From: Gammaproteobacteria bacterium
GTDB taxonomy: Bacteria > Pseudomonadota > Gammaproteobacteria > Competibacterales > Competibacteraceae
DNA: 64,000 nt
NCBI GenBank assembly: GCA_024234995.1
Contig: JACKNF010000015.1
Location: 1 to 64,000, forward strand
Direction of reading: 5' to 3'
Below, one piece after another: positions 49,640 to 58,567 of this stretch. Under the pieces are notes generated by a model. That model saw only the letters and a program-made list of their open reading frames with translations. It did no database searches and had not been told where the DNA came from. Within the stretch, counting starts at the first letter, position 1. Every line of letters begins with the position of its first letter. Both the position numbers and the translations under genes were made by a program.

Positions 49640-50247
49640 GCCGGAGTCAATCCCCAACGCTCCAGCAACTTAGCCCGGTTCAGTTCTAGCCATTGTAAGG
49701 CAATGATCGGTGCAGCAGAGTTAATGCGTCCAGTGTTGCGCAAATCGAATGCTTCAGAGCGGGAAACCACATGTAACCGGATATCCTCATGCTCCTCGGC
49801 GACGCCTTGCAATCCACTGATTTGGGAAGTATCCACCCGGCCGCAAAACAAGGTGATGCTCTCGGAAGTGCCACCGGGGCTGACCAGGTAATGGCAGATG
49901 GGAAGGAGGTCCAGCAATGAGCAGCCTGCTTCCTCGACCGTCTCACGCCGCGCTACCTCCTCGGTTGTTTCTTTCGGGTCGTCCATGATGCCGGCCACGA
50001 TTTCCAGCAGCCAGGGCCCCCCTGGAAACTCCAGCGCCCCAACCCGGAACTGCTCCAGCAAAACTACTTGATCATGATCAGGGTCATATAGCAGAACGGC
50101 AACGGCATGGCCGCGTTCCAAGCATTCGCGGGTAATTTCGGGACTCCAGCCGCCCGCGAACAGTTCATGGCGCAGCCGGTAGTTCTCCATACGGAAGAAG
50201 CCGCTGTAGCTGATTGTTTTATCAAGCACTTCAAATCGATAGTTCAT
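49636..50247 (-). CDS. nudF: ADP-ribose pyrophosphatase (Nudix)
   Basis: 203 residues. The Nudix box is canonical: GIMDDPKETTEEVARRETVEEAGC fits G-x5-E-x7-REUxEExGU. It is preceded by FPGGPWLLEIVAG, and SPGGTSE follows about 20 residues later, features of the NudF/AdprP group. It cleaves ADP-ribose to AMP and ribose-5-P. The N-terminal domain (MNYRFEVLDKTISYSGFFRMENYRLRHELF) forms the dimer exchange domain. Convergent with the 49133 gene. Confidence 0.92.
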   Translation of the reverse strand: MNYRFEVLDKTISYSGFFRMENYRLRHELFAGGWSPEITRECLERGHAVAVLLYDPDHDQVVLLEQFRVGALEFPGGPWLLEIVAGIMDDPKETTEEVARRETVEEAGCSLLDLLPICHYLVSPGGTSESITLFCGRVDTSQISGLQGVAEEHEDIRLHVVSRSEAFDLRNTGRINSAAPIIALQWLELNRAKLLERWGLTPA

Positions 50248-50313
50248 GATGGGGGCGTCCGTATTGGGAAAGTCAATTCAGATCAGTATGCATTGTAATC
50301 CGGAGCAGGCGCG

Positions 50314-50796
50314 ATGCGCGGACTAAGTGAATGGGGGACCACTGCAGGAGGGTTGGCCTTGGCGCTGGTATTAACTGCCTGTGGAGGCAGCCCGGAGTCA
50401 CCTGAAACTGAAATTCAGACCTTTATCGCCAAGGTGCAGACTGCTGCTGAGGAACGCAATGCCCGTGAGCTGCGGTCGTTGATCGCTAAGGATTATATTG
50501 ATATTCATGGTAACGATCGCAAGGCGATAGAAGGCTTAATTCACTTGCATATTCTGCGAAATCAATCAATTCATGTGTTTACTCGGATTCAGGCTATTGA
50601 ATTTCCCGAACCGGAACGGGCGCTGGTGATCGTCATGGCAGCGTTAGCCAGCCGCCCTGTGGCGCGTGCTGACGAACTGGCGGGTCTGAATGCCAATCTG
50701 TACCGTTTTAATCTCGAACTGATCCGGCATGGGCGGGATGACTGGCTGGTCCAGCATGCCGCATGGGAAACGGCCCAATTGGCCGATTTTTGGTAG
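50314..50796 (+). CDS. Lipoprotein with NTF2/SnoaL-like domain
   Basis: 160 residues. The signal sequence ends in a lipobox, LVLTAC-GGS near residue 24, so the protein should be lipid-anchored. The mature part, EIQTFIAKVQTAAEERNARELRSLIAKDYIDIHGNDRKAI, then strands FTRIQAIEFPEPERALVIVMAAL and LYRFNLELIRHGRDDWLVQHAAW, follows the cone-like NTF2/SnoaL fold. Function unknown. It begins 66 nt from the divergent nudF and lies 15 nt before copA. Confidence 0.75.
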   Translation: MRGLSEWGTTAGGLALALVLTACGGSPESPETEIQTFIAKVQTAAEERNARELRSLIAKDYIDIHGNDRKAIEGLIHLHILRNQSIHVFTRIQAIEFPEPERALVIVMAALASRPVARADELAGLNANLYRFNLELIRHGRDDWLVQHAAWETAQLADFW

Positions 50797-50811
50797 CTTA
50801 AAGGAGACTCA

Positions 50812-53067
50812 ATGGCAGTATCGCACACTCTTTCCCGCCGGCTGGCCGTGACCGGTATGAGCTGCGCTGGTTGCGTGGCTGCTGTGGAAAACGCTCTGCG
50901 CAGCGCCCCCGGTGTAACGACAGCCAATGTCAACTTCGCTGAGCGCACTGCCCAGGTGAGCGGTGATGTGCCCTTACCTGCGCTGATCCAGGCGATTCGT
51001 GCTGCTGGCTACGATGCCGCTGAACTTAAGGATGCCGCTGCTGAAGCTGAACGCGATGCCGCCGAACACGCGCATTATCAGCGATTGATCCGCAACACCA
51101 TTGCTGCTGGTGCGTTGGCTGCACCGCTGATGATTGCGGAAATGGCCGGTTGGCTGCCGGTGGTGGCCACGTCTGCCGGTCAGGCTTTCTGGATCAGTGC
51201 TGGATTGGTGACTCTCGCCGTCATGATCTATAGTGGTGGCCATTTTTTCACGGGCGCTTGGCGGCAGTTCCGCCACCATAACGCCAATATGGACACCTTG
51301 ATTGCTTTGGGTACCGGTGCCGCTTGGTGCTACTCGATGCTGGTTGCGTTGTTCCCAGCGAGTGTGCCCAGTCTGGCGCAACACGCCTATTTCGAAGCTG
51401 CGGTGACGATTATCGCTCTGATTAACCTCGGTGCCGCCTTGGAGAGCCGGGCGCGCGGCAAGGCGTCTGCCGCTATCCAGCGCCTGCTTGGCCTGCAGCC
51501 GAAAACTGCCCGGCTGGTTGAAGGAGACCAAGAGCGGGATGTGCGCATTGAAACCTTGCAGCCCGGCGCGTTAATCCGGGTCCGTCCTGGCGAAAAAATT
51601 CCAGTAGATGGCGATATTGTTAGCGGTCAGTCGACAGTGGATGAATCCATGTTAACCGGCGAACCGCTTCCGGTTGTTAAACAGGCGGGCGATCCGGTCA
51701 CGGGCGGTGCTTTAAATAAAACCGGCACTTTTATATTCCGCGCTATCCGGGTGGGCGAGGATACCGTGCTCGCGCATATCATTGCCAGCGTGCGCCAGGC
51801 ACAGAACAGCAAACCACCGATTGGCCGGCTGGCTGATCGGGTCGCGTCGGTCTTTGTCCCCTCGGTGCTGATTGTTGCCATGTTGACCGCACTCGCCTGG
51901 TTCAACTTCGGCCCTGAACCCCGGGCTGGCTATATGCTGGTCACTACCTTGACCGTGTTGATCATCGCCTGTCCCTGTGCGCTGGGATTGGCTACGCCGA
52001 TTTCCATCATGGCCGGGGTCGGCAAGGCTGCGGAATACGGCATCCTGATCCGCGATGGTGAAGCCTTGCAACGAGCCGGACAATTGACCACTGTGGTGCT
52101 GGATAAGACCGGCACGGTGACTACCGGGCGGCCCACCGTGACCACGATCATCGCTGCCGCAGGCTTCAGCGAGGATGAGGTGTTCGTGCTGGCTGCGGGC
52201 TTGGAAGCCGGTTCCGAACATCCTTTGGCCCAGGCCATTCTCGATGCCGCCCGCGGACGCGGCTTAGCCATTCCCGCTGTAGAACAGTTTGAAGCTATTG
52301 CCGGTCATGGTGCTCGCGGCGCAGTGAATGGACGGACGGTACTGGCGGGCAATCGGCAGTGGCTGGATATGCAGAGGATCGATACGACTTTGCTCCAGGC
52401 TGAGGCGGAACGCCTGGCCGCTGCGGGACAGACACCCATTTTCGTCGCTGCCGATGGCCGGGCAGCCGGCATTGTTGCGGTGGCCGATCCGTTGAAACCG
52501 GACTCCACCGCGGCTATCGCCCGCTTGCGGCAACTCGGTTTAAACGTCGTGCTGCTGACCGGTGATCATACTGCTACCGCTCGGGCCATTGCTGCACAAG
52601 CCGGGATCGAGCGGATTCATGCTGAAGTATTGCCCATGCACAAGGCTGATGTCATTTCTGAGTTACAATCTCAAGGGGAGGTGGTGGGCATGGCCGGGGA
52701 TGGCATCAATGATGCTCCAGCGCTAGCCCAGGCCGATGTGGGCTTGGCGCTGGGTACGGGAACTGATATTGCTATTGAAAGTGCTGGCATCACCTTGGTG
52801 CGCGGCTCCTTGCATGGTATTGCCGACGCCATTGCGCTATCGCGGGCTGCTATGCGTAACATCCGGCAGAATCTATTTGGCGCCTTCATTTACAATACCT
52901 TGGGTATTCCATTGGCAGCCGGGGTGCTTTATCCCGCAACCGGGCTATTATTGAACCCAATGCTGGCTGGCGCGGCTATGGCGCTATCCTCCTTTACCGT
53001 CGTTAGCAATGCCAACCGATTACGGGGGTTTCGGCCGCCGGATCTGCCTGGAGGTAATCCACGATGA
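50812..53067 (+). CDS. copA: Copper-exporting P-type ATPase
   Basis: 751 residues. N-terminal heavy-metal-binding domain with GMSCAGCVAAVE, eight membrane helices, the CPC metal-site motif in ACPCALGLATP, the phosphorylation site DKTGTVTTG, the class P1B SEHPLA motif, actuator DESMLTGEP and hinge GDGINDAPALAQADVG. It pumps Cu(I) out of the cytoplasm (or Ag). TGA overlaps the ATG of a 26-codon gene. A single metal-binding domain, as in many proteobacteria. Confidence 0.95.
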   Translation: MAVSHTLSRRLAVTGMSCAGCVAAVENALRSAPGVTTANVNFAERTAQVSGDVPLPALIQAIRAAGYDAAELKDAAAEAERDAAEHAHYQRLIRNTIAAGALAAPLMIAEMAGWLPVVATSAGQAFWISAGLVTLAVMIYSGGHFFTGAWRQFRHHNANMDTLIALGTGAAWCYSMLVALFPASVPSLAQHAYFEAAVTIIALINLGAALESRARGKASAAIQRLLGLQPKTARLVEGDQERDVRIETLQPGALIRVRPGEKIPVDGDIVSGQSTVDESMLTGEPLPVVKQAGDPVTGGALNKTGTFIFRAIRVGEDTVLAHIIASVRQAQNSKPPIGRLADRVASVFVPSVLIVAMLTALAWFNFGPEPRAGYMLVTTLTVLIIACPCALGLATPISIMAGVGKAAEYGILIRDGEALQRAGQLTTVVLDKTGTVTTGRPTVTTIIAAAGFSEDEVFVLAAGLEAGSEHPLAQAILDAARGRGLAIPAVEQFEAIAGHGARGAVNGRTVLAGNRQWLDMQRIDTTLLQAEAERLAAAGQTPIFVAADGRAAGIVAVADPLKPDSTAAIARLRQLGLNVVLLTGDHTATARAIAAQAGIERIHAEVLPMHKADVISELQSQGEVVGMAGDGINDAPALAQADVGLALGTGTDIAIESAGITLVRGSLHGIADAIALSRAAMRNIRQNLFGAFIYNTLGIPLAAGVLYPATGLLLNPMLAGAAMALSSFTVVSNANRLRGFRPPDLPGGNPR

Positions 53068-53144
53068 CCACTTTCATCGTCAATCTGGCTGGATTGGGCC
53101 TGATTGGCCTGATCATTTGGTGGTTTTGGGGCGCTCATTTATGA
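53064..53144 (+). CDS. 26-residue membrane microprotein after CopA
   Basis: ATG 53064 overlaps the copA stop as ATGA, and its own stop again forms ATGA with the next gene. The peptide MTTFIVNLAGLGLIGLIIW plus WFWGAHL is one hydrophobic helix ending in aromatic residues. GGAGGTAA lies upstream within copA. The wording N-L-x-G-x-x-L-I-x-x-I-x-W-W-F-W resembles the membrane anchor that precedes a cupredoxin domain in small copper proteins encoded beside copA, but no such domain follows here. The double coupling argues that it is translated. Confidence 0.6.
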   Translation: MTTFIVNLAGLGLIGLIIWWFWGAHL

Positions 53145-53470
53145 ATGCGCTACCCTCAACCAAACCGTCCTGGCTGGGTCGCTTGGGTGTTGCATTGGCG
53201 ACTGTCGTGACCCTTGTGGTTGGCTTTATCACCGCTTCGCTGCTATTCGTCTTGCTGTTGACAGCGGGGCTGGCCTTTGCCGGCTGGTTGTGGTGGCAGT
53301 TCCGCCGGTTGGCGCGCGAGGCGCAGGCGAGCACGCTGCATGACCTTGAAGGTGAGTATACGGTTGAGTCCGTCTATACAGTGGAGCCTGTCCAACCGGT
53401 GCTGGAAGATCAAAATGTATCCAATCGGGAGCCGCATTCCGATGCGCCGCGCCCGTCCCAGACCCTATAA
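53141..53470 (+). CDS. Small membrane protein, 109 residues
   Basis: ATG 53141 sits inside the stop of the microprotein gene. Two adjacent hydrophobic stretches (LGVALATVVTLVVGFITASLLFVLLLTAGLAFAGWLWW) form a hairpin or long helix pair, followed by RRLAREAQ and an acidic tail (EGEYTVESVYTVEPVQPVLED). No family recognised. It is coupled to copA and the microprotein, so a copper-related role is possible by position. 8 nt before the kinase gene. Confidence 0.65.
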   Translation: MNALPSTKPSWLGRLGVALATVVTLVVGFITASLLFVLLLTAGLAFAGWLWWQFRRLAREAQASTLHDLEGEYTVESVYTVEPVQPVLEDQNVSNREPHSDAPRPSQTL

Positions 53471-53478
53471 AAATCACC

Positions 53479-55419
53479 GTGCTGCCCGATCCTGCCCCTG
53501 ATCCCGGTGTGCAATGTGCCGGCATTCAACAAGTGCAGCGGCTGTACGCACGGATCCCGTTGGATGCCGTCGTTAGTTTGTTGATCGCGCCCGTGCTGGT
53601 TTTCAGCGTCTGGAACGCCATTCCCTCTTCTGTGCTGTTGATCTGGCTGGTGCTGCTGGAAGTGAGCGTTGTTATCCGTTTGACGTTGATCTTCATCTTT
53701 CAGCGCTGCCCTCATCCGGAGGATGATGCAACCCGCTGGGCCGTTCGCTACGTCTGGGCTTGCCTGGCCAGCGGGGTAAGTTGGGGAGGGGCTGTGTTAT
53801 TGCTGATCTACTCGCCTTCCCTAATCTACGATGTACTCATTGTTCTGGTGCTGGGCGGTATCTTGATGAGCGGGTTATTGACGCTAACCCCAGTGCTGAA
53901 AGCTTACCTTGCTTACGCCCTGTCGCTGTCCTTGCCACCGGCTCTCTGGTTGCTATGGCAGAGTGATCCAATTCACATCGTCCTGGGGGCCGCTAGTCTG
54001 CTGTATTTGTTACTGGCAGTGGGAATTGCGCACCGTGGCTCTCAAACTCTGAACCAGTCCCTGCGGTTGGCGCTTAGAAATAAGGCATTAATCCAATCTT
54101 CCCTTACAGCTAAGGAACATGCTGAAAAAGACCATCGGCAATTGGCTGAACAGCAAATAGCGTTGATGGACAGCGTAGAAGCGATGCGGGAGCTGTATCG
54201 GGTCATCTCCTCCTCCGTGCGTTGTGCCGAAAGAATGCAGGCGATGCTGGTGATGGGTTGTCAGCGGTTTGGATTAGCCACTGGCATCCTGGCGAGGATC
54301 GAAGGCGATTGCTATGAGATTGTTCAAGTACAATCGTCTAGCGGCGCGATTAATCAAGGTGATATCTTGGACTTGGGCGATACCTATTGCCGCGATACCC
54401 TCCACGCTCAAGGGCCGCTGGGTTTCGAACATGCTGCGGCTGGCGTCCAGCGGTATCATCCCTGCTACCAAAAATCCAGACTGGAAGCCTATCTGGGTGT
54501 TTCAGTATGGGTGAATGGTTCACTCTATGGAACGTTGAATTTTTCAGACCGCCAACCGCGTGCCACGTCATTCACGACTGTGGATCGGGAACTGATTCAA
54601 TTGATGGCTCAATGGATTGGCGGTGCATTGGAGCAGGAGCGCATGGCGGCTGCTTCACAACGGCAACAAGCCTTGTTAGCGCACGCCTCGCGCCTTAATA
54701 CCTTGGGAGAAATGGCCTCTGGACTGGTCCACGAGATCAATCAGCCGATCACCGCCATTATGCTCTACACTGATGCGGGCTTGGCGCGACTGCGCAACCC
54801 TTCGTTTGAATGGGATGAGTTGCGGGAGACACTGGAGAAAATTGCCGCTCAGAGTGCGCGGGCCGGTGCCATCATCCAGCAGATCCGCCACTTCGCCCGC
54901 CGGGGAAAACCCCAGTATGTCCCAGTGCATGTTAGTGACTTGTTTGACGAAATTTCTGATTTCCTCAATCTTGAAGCCCAGCGCCATGCCATCCGCATCC
55001 GTTATGATGCTTCTCCAGCATTGCCGTTGGTATTAGCCGATGCGCTACAGATCCAGCAGGTGATTCTTAACCTGGCACGCAACGCCATGGATGCTATGGA
55101 TGCCAGAAAAGGAATATTCATGATTCTGGTCTCTGCGCATCTTGACCAAGGGGTGGTGGAAATCGCAGTTCAAGATAACGGTCCCGGCCTGGAACCCGGT
55201 GTCCTCAGTCAATTGCTGTATCCTTTTTTTACGACCAAACCTCAGGGTCTTGGCCTGGGACTGCCGATCAGCCAATCTATCGTTGAGGCACATGGTGGCC
55301 GGTTGTGGGTTACCTCTAATCCCGGTTCCGGGGTGACCTTCCACTTCACCTTGCCGGTGGCTGGCAACGCCGATCTACCTGAAAGTGCACCGATCGCACT
55401 GTCTATTGAAACAGGTTAG
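53479..55419 (+). CDS. Membrane sensor histidine kinase with GAF domain
   Basis: 646 residues from GTG 53479. Five to six N-terminal membrane helices (~30-190) as an integral sensor, a coiled segment, a GAF domain (~230-390, GILARIEGDCYEIVQVQ...LGVSVWVNGSLYGTLNF), HisKA with phospho-His in GLVHEINQPITA, and HATPase motifs N box NLARNAMDAMD, G1 VQDNGPGLEPG, F PFFTTKP and G2 GLGLGLPIS. The H box is of the FixL/DctB type. Its TGA-proximal end is 12 nt from a second kinase gene, and the only nearby regulator is the FixJ-type gene at 57023. Confidence 0.9.
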   Translation: MLPDPAPDPGVQCAGIQQVQRLYARIPLDAVVSLLIAPVLVFSVWNAIPSSVLLIWLVLLEVSVVIRLTLIFIFQRCPHPEDDATRWAVRYVWACLASGVSWGGAVLLLIYSPSLIYDVLIVLVLGGILMSGLLTLTPVLKAYLAYALSLSLPPALWLLWQSDPIHIVLGAASLLYLLLAVGIAHRGSQTLNQSLRLALRNKALIQSSLTAKEHAEKDHRQLAEQQIALMDSVEAMRELYRVISSSVRCAERMQAMLVMGCQRFGLATGILARIEGDCYEIVQVQSSSGAINQGDILDLGDTYCRDTLHAQGPLGFEHAAAGVQRYHPCYQKSRLEAYLGVSVWVNGSLYGTLNFSDRQPRATSFTTVDRELIQLMAQWIGGALEQERMAAASQRQQALLAHASRLNTLGEMASGLVHEINQPITAIMLYTDAGLARLRNPSFEWDELRETLEKIAAQSARAGAIIQQIRHFARRGKPQYVPVHVSDLFDEISDFLNLEAQRHAIRIRYDASPALPLVLADALQIQQVILNLARNAMDAMDARKGIFMILVSAHLDQGVVEIAVQDNGPGLEPGVLSQLLYPFFTTKPQGLGLGLPISQSIVEAHGGRLWVTSNPGSGVTFHFTLPVAGNADLPESAPIALSIETG

Positions 55420-55431
55420 AGAGGTCAGGTT

Positions 55432-57054
55432 TTGGGCACTCGATCCTTGCTTCCCACGCCCTTCCGGTCAGCGGAGGAGGGCAGTGGCAATGAACGATGG
55501 TTCCTCGGGCGAATGATTCAGCTTTGGTTTGAAGGTTTGCGCCGTTACGATTCTCCTGCCTCCTTGAGTCTGCTCTATATCGCTCTTGGCCTGCTCTGGC
55601 TGATGGCCGATGATCTATTGCTGGTGATTGGTTTCAGCCGCACTGCGTTATCGTCAATGCCTAGCCTGTTGAAAAATGGTGTGGGTATCGTCATCAGTGG
55701 CGGCCTTCTGTACGGGTTGCTGTCCGCCCATGCCCGTAACGCCCGTCGTGCTCGCCGGATGCATGAATACGTTGAGGACCGTTTGCGTGGAGCGCGCGAT
55801 GAATTGGAAAGCCGGGTACAGGAACGCACAGCGGAACTGCAGGCGATCAATCACGCCATGGAACAGCAATTTGCGGCCCGCATCCAGGTTGAAATTGCCT
55901 TGCGCGATAGTGAAGAGCGGTTTCGTCAGCTGGCTGAGCATGTCCGGGAAGTGTTCTGGGTTTATGGCATTGTTGAAGAACGTATTCTCTATATCAGTCC
56001 CGCTTACGAGGAGATTTGGGGACGATCTGTGACCAACCTGTACGAACGGCCGTTGGATTGGCTGGAAGCGGTTCACCCTGACGACCGCTTGCGTATTCAT
56101 GCGGCGCATGTGGCGAAAACTCAGTGCGGCTACTTGAACGAAGAGTACCGGGTTGTGCGGCCTGATGGCGCCGTGCGTTGGGTTTGGGATCGTGGCTTTC
56201 CGGTGCGTGACGAGACCGGCCATGTCTATCGTATCGCTGGGCTAGCAGAGGACATTACTGCTCGTAAGCTGGCAGATGATCAGTTGCGCCAGCAGCAGGT
56301 GGAGTTAGCGCGGACCTCGCGGCTTAGCCTGGCCGTCGAACTGGCCTCTAATCTAGCGCATGAAATGAACCAGCCATTGGCGGCTATCGTTGCCTACACG
56401 CAAGCCTGTTTGACCCTGTTACGGCAAGGTAAAGCCGATCCTCGTGAAGTCACAGGCGCTCTTGAGGAAGTGGTCAATCAAGGTTTACGCGCCGGTGCGA
56501 TTATCCGCCATCTGCTTGAGTTGGTGCGGCGGCATACCGTTGCGCAGACTGTGCTGAACCTTAACACTGTCATTCATGCAGTCATCAGTTATGCGCAGCT
56601 CGAATTGCGCCAAGCCAAACTGACTTTGAAGCTGGAGCTGGCAGAATCCCTGCCTGCGGTGCTGGCCGATGATTTGCAAATCCAGTTGGTGGTGCTGTAT
56701 TTGATGCGCAATGCTATTGAAGCGATGCAGGAGTCGCAGGAGCCGCATGAATTAACGATTCGGACGAGTTTGCTCAGTTCGAATGTGGCGCTGGTTACCA
56801 TCCGTGATACCGGCTATGGCTTCAGCGAAGAAGCTGTCGAGCGGTTGTTCCAGCCTTTTTTCACCACTAAACCCGGAGGCATGGGTTTGGGGTTGTCAGT
56901 GAGCCGCTCAATTATTGAAGCCCAGGGTGGACAATTATGGGCGACACCCAATCTGGATCGCGGTGCCTCCTTTCACTTTACCCTGCCGATCTCAGTGACA
57001 GCTTATCCTGTGTATTTTAGCTATGAACCTGATTCCGACCGTTTTTCTCATTGA
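55432..57054 (+). CDS. Membrane PAS sensor histidine kinase
   Basis: 540 residues from TTG 55432, with AGAGAGG upstream. Two membrane helices (~45-65 and ~75-95), a coiled coil, a PAS domain (FRQLAEHVREVFWVYG...YLNEEYRVVRPDGAVRWVWDRGFPV, with PAC), HisKA with ASNLAHEMNQPLAAI and HATPase motifs (YLMRNAIEAMQ, IRDTGYGFSEE, PFFTTKPGGMGLGLSVS). The PAS lacks an evident heme-ligand pattern, so oxygen sensing cannot be claimed. It overlaps the regulator gene by 32 nt. Confidence 0.9.
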   Translation: MGTRSLLPTPFRSAEEGSGNERWFLGRMIQLWFEGLRRYDSPASLSLLYIALGLLWLMADDLLLVIGFSRTALSSMPSLLKNGVGIVISGGLLYGLLSAHARNARRARRMHEYVEDRLRGARDELESRVQERTAELQAINHAMEQQFAARIQVEIALRDSEERFRQLAEHVREVFWVYGIVEERILYISPAYEEIWGRSVTNLYERPLDWLEAVHPDDRLRIHAAHVAKTQCGYLNEEYRVVRPDGAVRWVWDRGFPVRDETGHVYRIAGLAEDITARKLADDQLRQQQVELARTSRLSLAVELASNLAHEMNQPLAAIVAYTQACLTLLRQGKADPREVTGALEEVVNQGLRAGAIIRHLLELVRRHTVAQTVLNLNTVIHAVISYAQLELRQAKLTLKLELAESLPAVLADDLQIQLVVLYLMRNAIEAMQESQEPHELTIRTSLLSSNVALVTIRDTGYGFSEEAVERLFQPFFTTKPGGMGLGLSVSRSIIEAQGGQLWATPNLDRGASFHFTLPISVTAYPVYFSYEPDSDRFSH

Positions 57055-57655
57055 TGATGATCAAGCTATCCGCGATTCAGTAGGATTGTTATTGCGTGCT
57101 AACGGGTTGGTGGTGGAGGCGTTTTCCAGCGCTGTCGATTTTCTGGAATCCGACGCGATCCAGCGGCCTGGCTGCCTGCTGTTGGATGTACGAATGCCTG
57201 GCATGAGCGGTCTGGATTTGCAAAAGCACCTGCAAGCATTGAATCAGAAAATTCCAATTATTTTCATCACAGGCCACGGTGATGTGCCGATGGCGATTCG
57301 TGCTATGAAGGCAGGCGCATTCGACTTTGTCGAAAAACCGTTTCAAACAGAGAATTTGCTAAACCGGATTCACGAAGCATTGGCGCTTGATGCTCAGGAA
57401 CGCTGCCGGCAGGCGCAACGCGACGAGGCAGCAGTCCGGATAGCGTTGCTGTCGCCGCGCGAGCGGGAAGTGCTAGAGCGAGTGGTGGCTGGCCAGTACA
57501 ATAAAGTGATCGCTGCTGAACTGGGTATTAGTATCTCTACTGTGGAAATCCATCGCAAGCGGGTGATGGAAAAGCTTCAGGCTGGATCGTTATCCGATTT
57601 GATCCGGTTGCAGGCGCTGTACAATGGCGAGAATCCAGGATCAGATAAGCAGTAA
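57023..57655 (+). CDS. FixJ-family response regulator
   Basis: 210 residues. Receiver domain with acidic pair in FLIDDDQ, phospho-Asp in LLLDVRMPGMSGL, Thr/Ser in FITGHGDVPMAIRAM and Lys in FVEKPF, then a LuxR-type helix-turn-helix (LSPREREVLERVVAGQYNKVIAAELGISISTVEIHRKRVMEKL). FixJ/TodT-like. Start overlaps the kinase gene, implying coupled translation. It is probably the shared partner of the two kinases upstream. Confidence 0.93.
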   Translation: MNLIPTVFLIDDDQAIRDSVGLLLRANGLVVEAFSSAVDFLESDAIQRPGCLLLDVRMPGMSGLDLQKHLQALNQKIPIIFITGHGDVPMAIRAMKAGAFDFVEKPFQTENLLNRIHEALALDAQERCRQAQRDEAAVRIALLSPREREVLERVVAGQYNKVIAAELGISISTVEIHRKRVMEKLQAGSLSDLIRLQALYNGENPGSDKQ

Positions 57656-57694
57656 TTTTCCAGAGATTCGACGTCTACCATTCACGGCTGGCTC

Positions 57695-58540
57695 ATGACC
57701 TATACCTATAGCACTCTTATTGATGTTAACACCCTGCATGTCCACCTCGCTGATCCCCAATGGGTGGTTGTGGACTGCCGCTTTAGCCTTATGGATACGG
57801 AAGCAGGCCGGCGCGCCTACCAGAAAAATCATATTCCTGGTGCCCGCTATGCGCATCTGGACGAAGATTTGTCGAGTGCCATCACTCCAGTGACGGGCCG
57901 GCATCCGCTACCGGATCCAGCGCGGCTGGCACGACGGTTGAGTGAGTGGGGTATCGGTGACAAGGTCCAAGCCGTCGCCTATGATGATGCAGGCGGAATG
58001 CTGGCAGCACGGCTGTGGTGGTTGCTGCGCTGGCTTGGGCATCAGGCGGTTGCGGTGCTGGATGGTGGTTTTCCGGTCTGGCAGCGGGCAGGATTGCCAT
58101 TGACCAGCGGCTTACCCCTGATTCAACCCGTTGCTTTCCTGGGTGGGCCGGATGACCGGCTATGGGTCGCTACGGAACAAGTGATGGCGCTATCGCCCGA
58201 TGAATTGATCATCGATGCGCGTTCAGCGGTCCGGTATCGTGGAGAGATGGAGCCGATTGACCCCATCGCTGGACATATCCCCGGTTCAATCAACCTGCCA
58301 GCTGAGGATAATCTGGCTCCAGATGGATGTTTTCTGCCATTCACCGAATTAAGAACCCGATTTGCAAACGCTTTAGGCAAGTATCCTCCGGCTGCGGCGG
58401 TGCATAGCTGCGGCTCAGGAGTGACCGCCTGCCATAATCTGCTGGCAATGGAAACAGCCGGCTTGGGCGGTTCGCGGTTGTATGCAGGTTCCTGGAGCGA
58501 GTGGATTCGTGATCCGGGCAGGCCCATTGCAATGGGTTAA
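57695..58540 (+). CDS. sseA: Sulfurtransferase (tandem rhodanese, SseA-like)
   Basis: 281 residues, two rhodanese domains. N-terminal inactive domain (VVVDCRFSLMDTEAGRRAYQKNHIPGARYAHLDEDLS) and C-terminal catalytic domain (IIDARSAVRYRGEMEPIDPIAGHIPGSINLPA) with the active Cys in VHSCGSGVTACHN. The CGSGVTA loop is the mercaptopyruvate-sulfurtransferase type (thiosulfate enzymes have CRKGVTA), so 3-mercaptopyruvate is the likelier donor. 27 nt before lipA. Confidence 0.93.
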   Translation: MTYTYSTLIDVNTLHVHLADPQWVVVDCRFSLMDTEAGRRAYQKNHIPGARYAHLDEDLSSAITPVTGRHPLPDPARLARRLSEWGIGDKVQAVAYDDAGGMLAARLWWLLRWLGHQAVAVLDGGFPVWQRAGLPLTSGLPLIQPVAFLGGPDDRLWVATEQVMALSPDELIIDARSAVRYRGEMEPIDPIAGHIPGSINLPAEDNLAPDGCFLPFTELRTRFANALGKYPPAAAVHSCGSGVTACHNLLAMETAGLGGSRLYAGSWSEWIRDPGRPIAMG

Positions 58541-58567
58541 ATTCCCTCTTTATATTAGGAAACGGCT

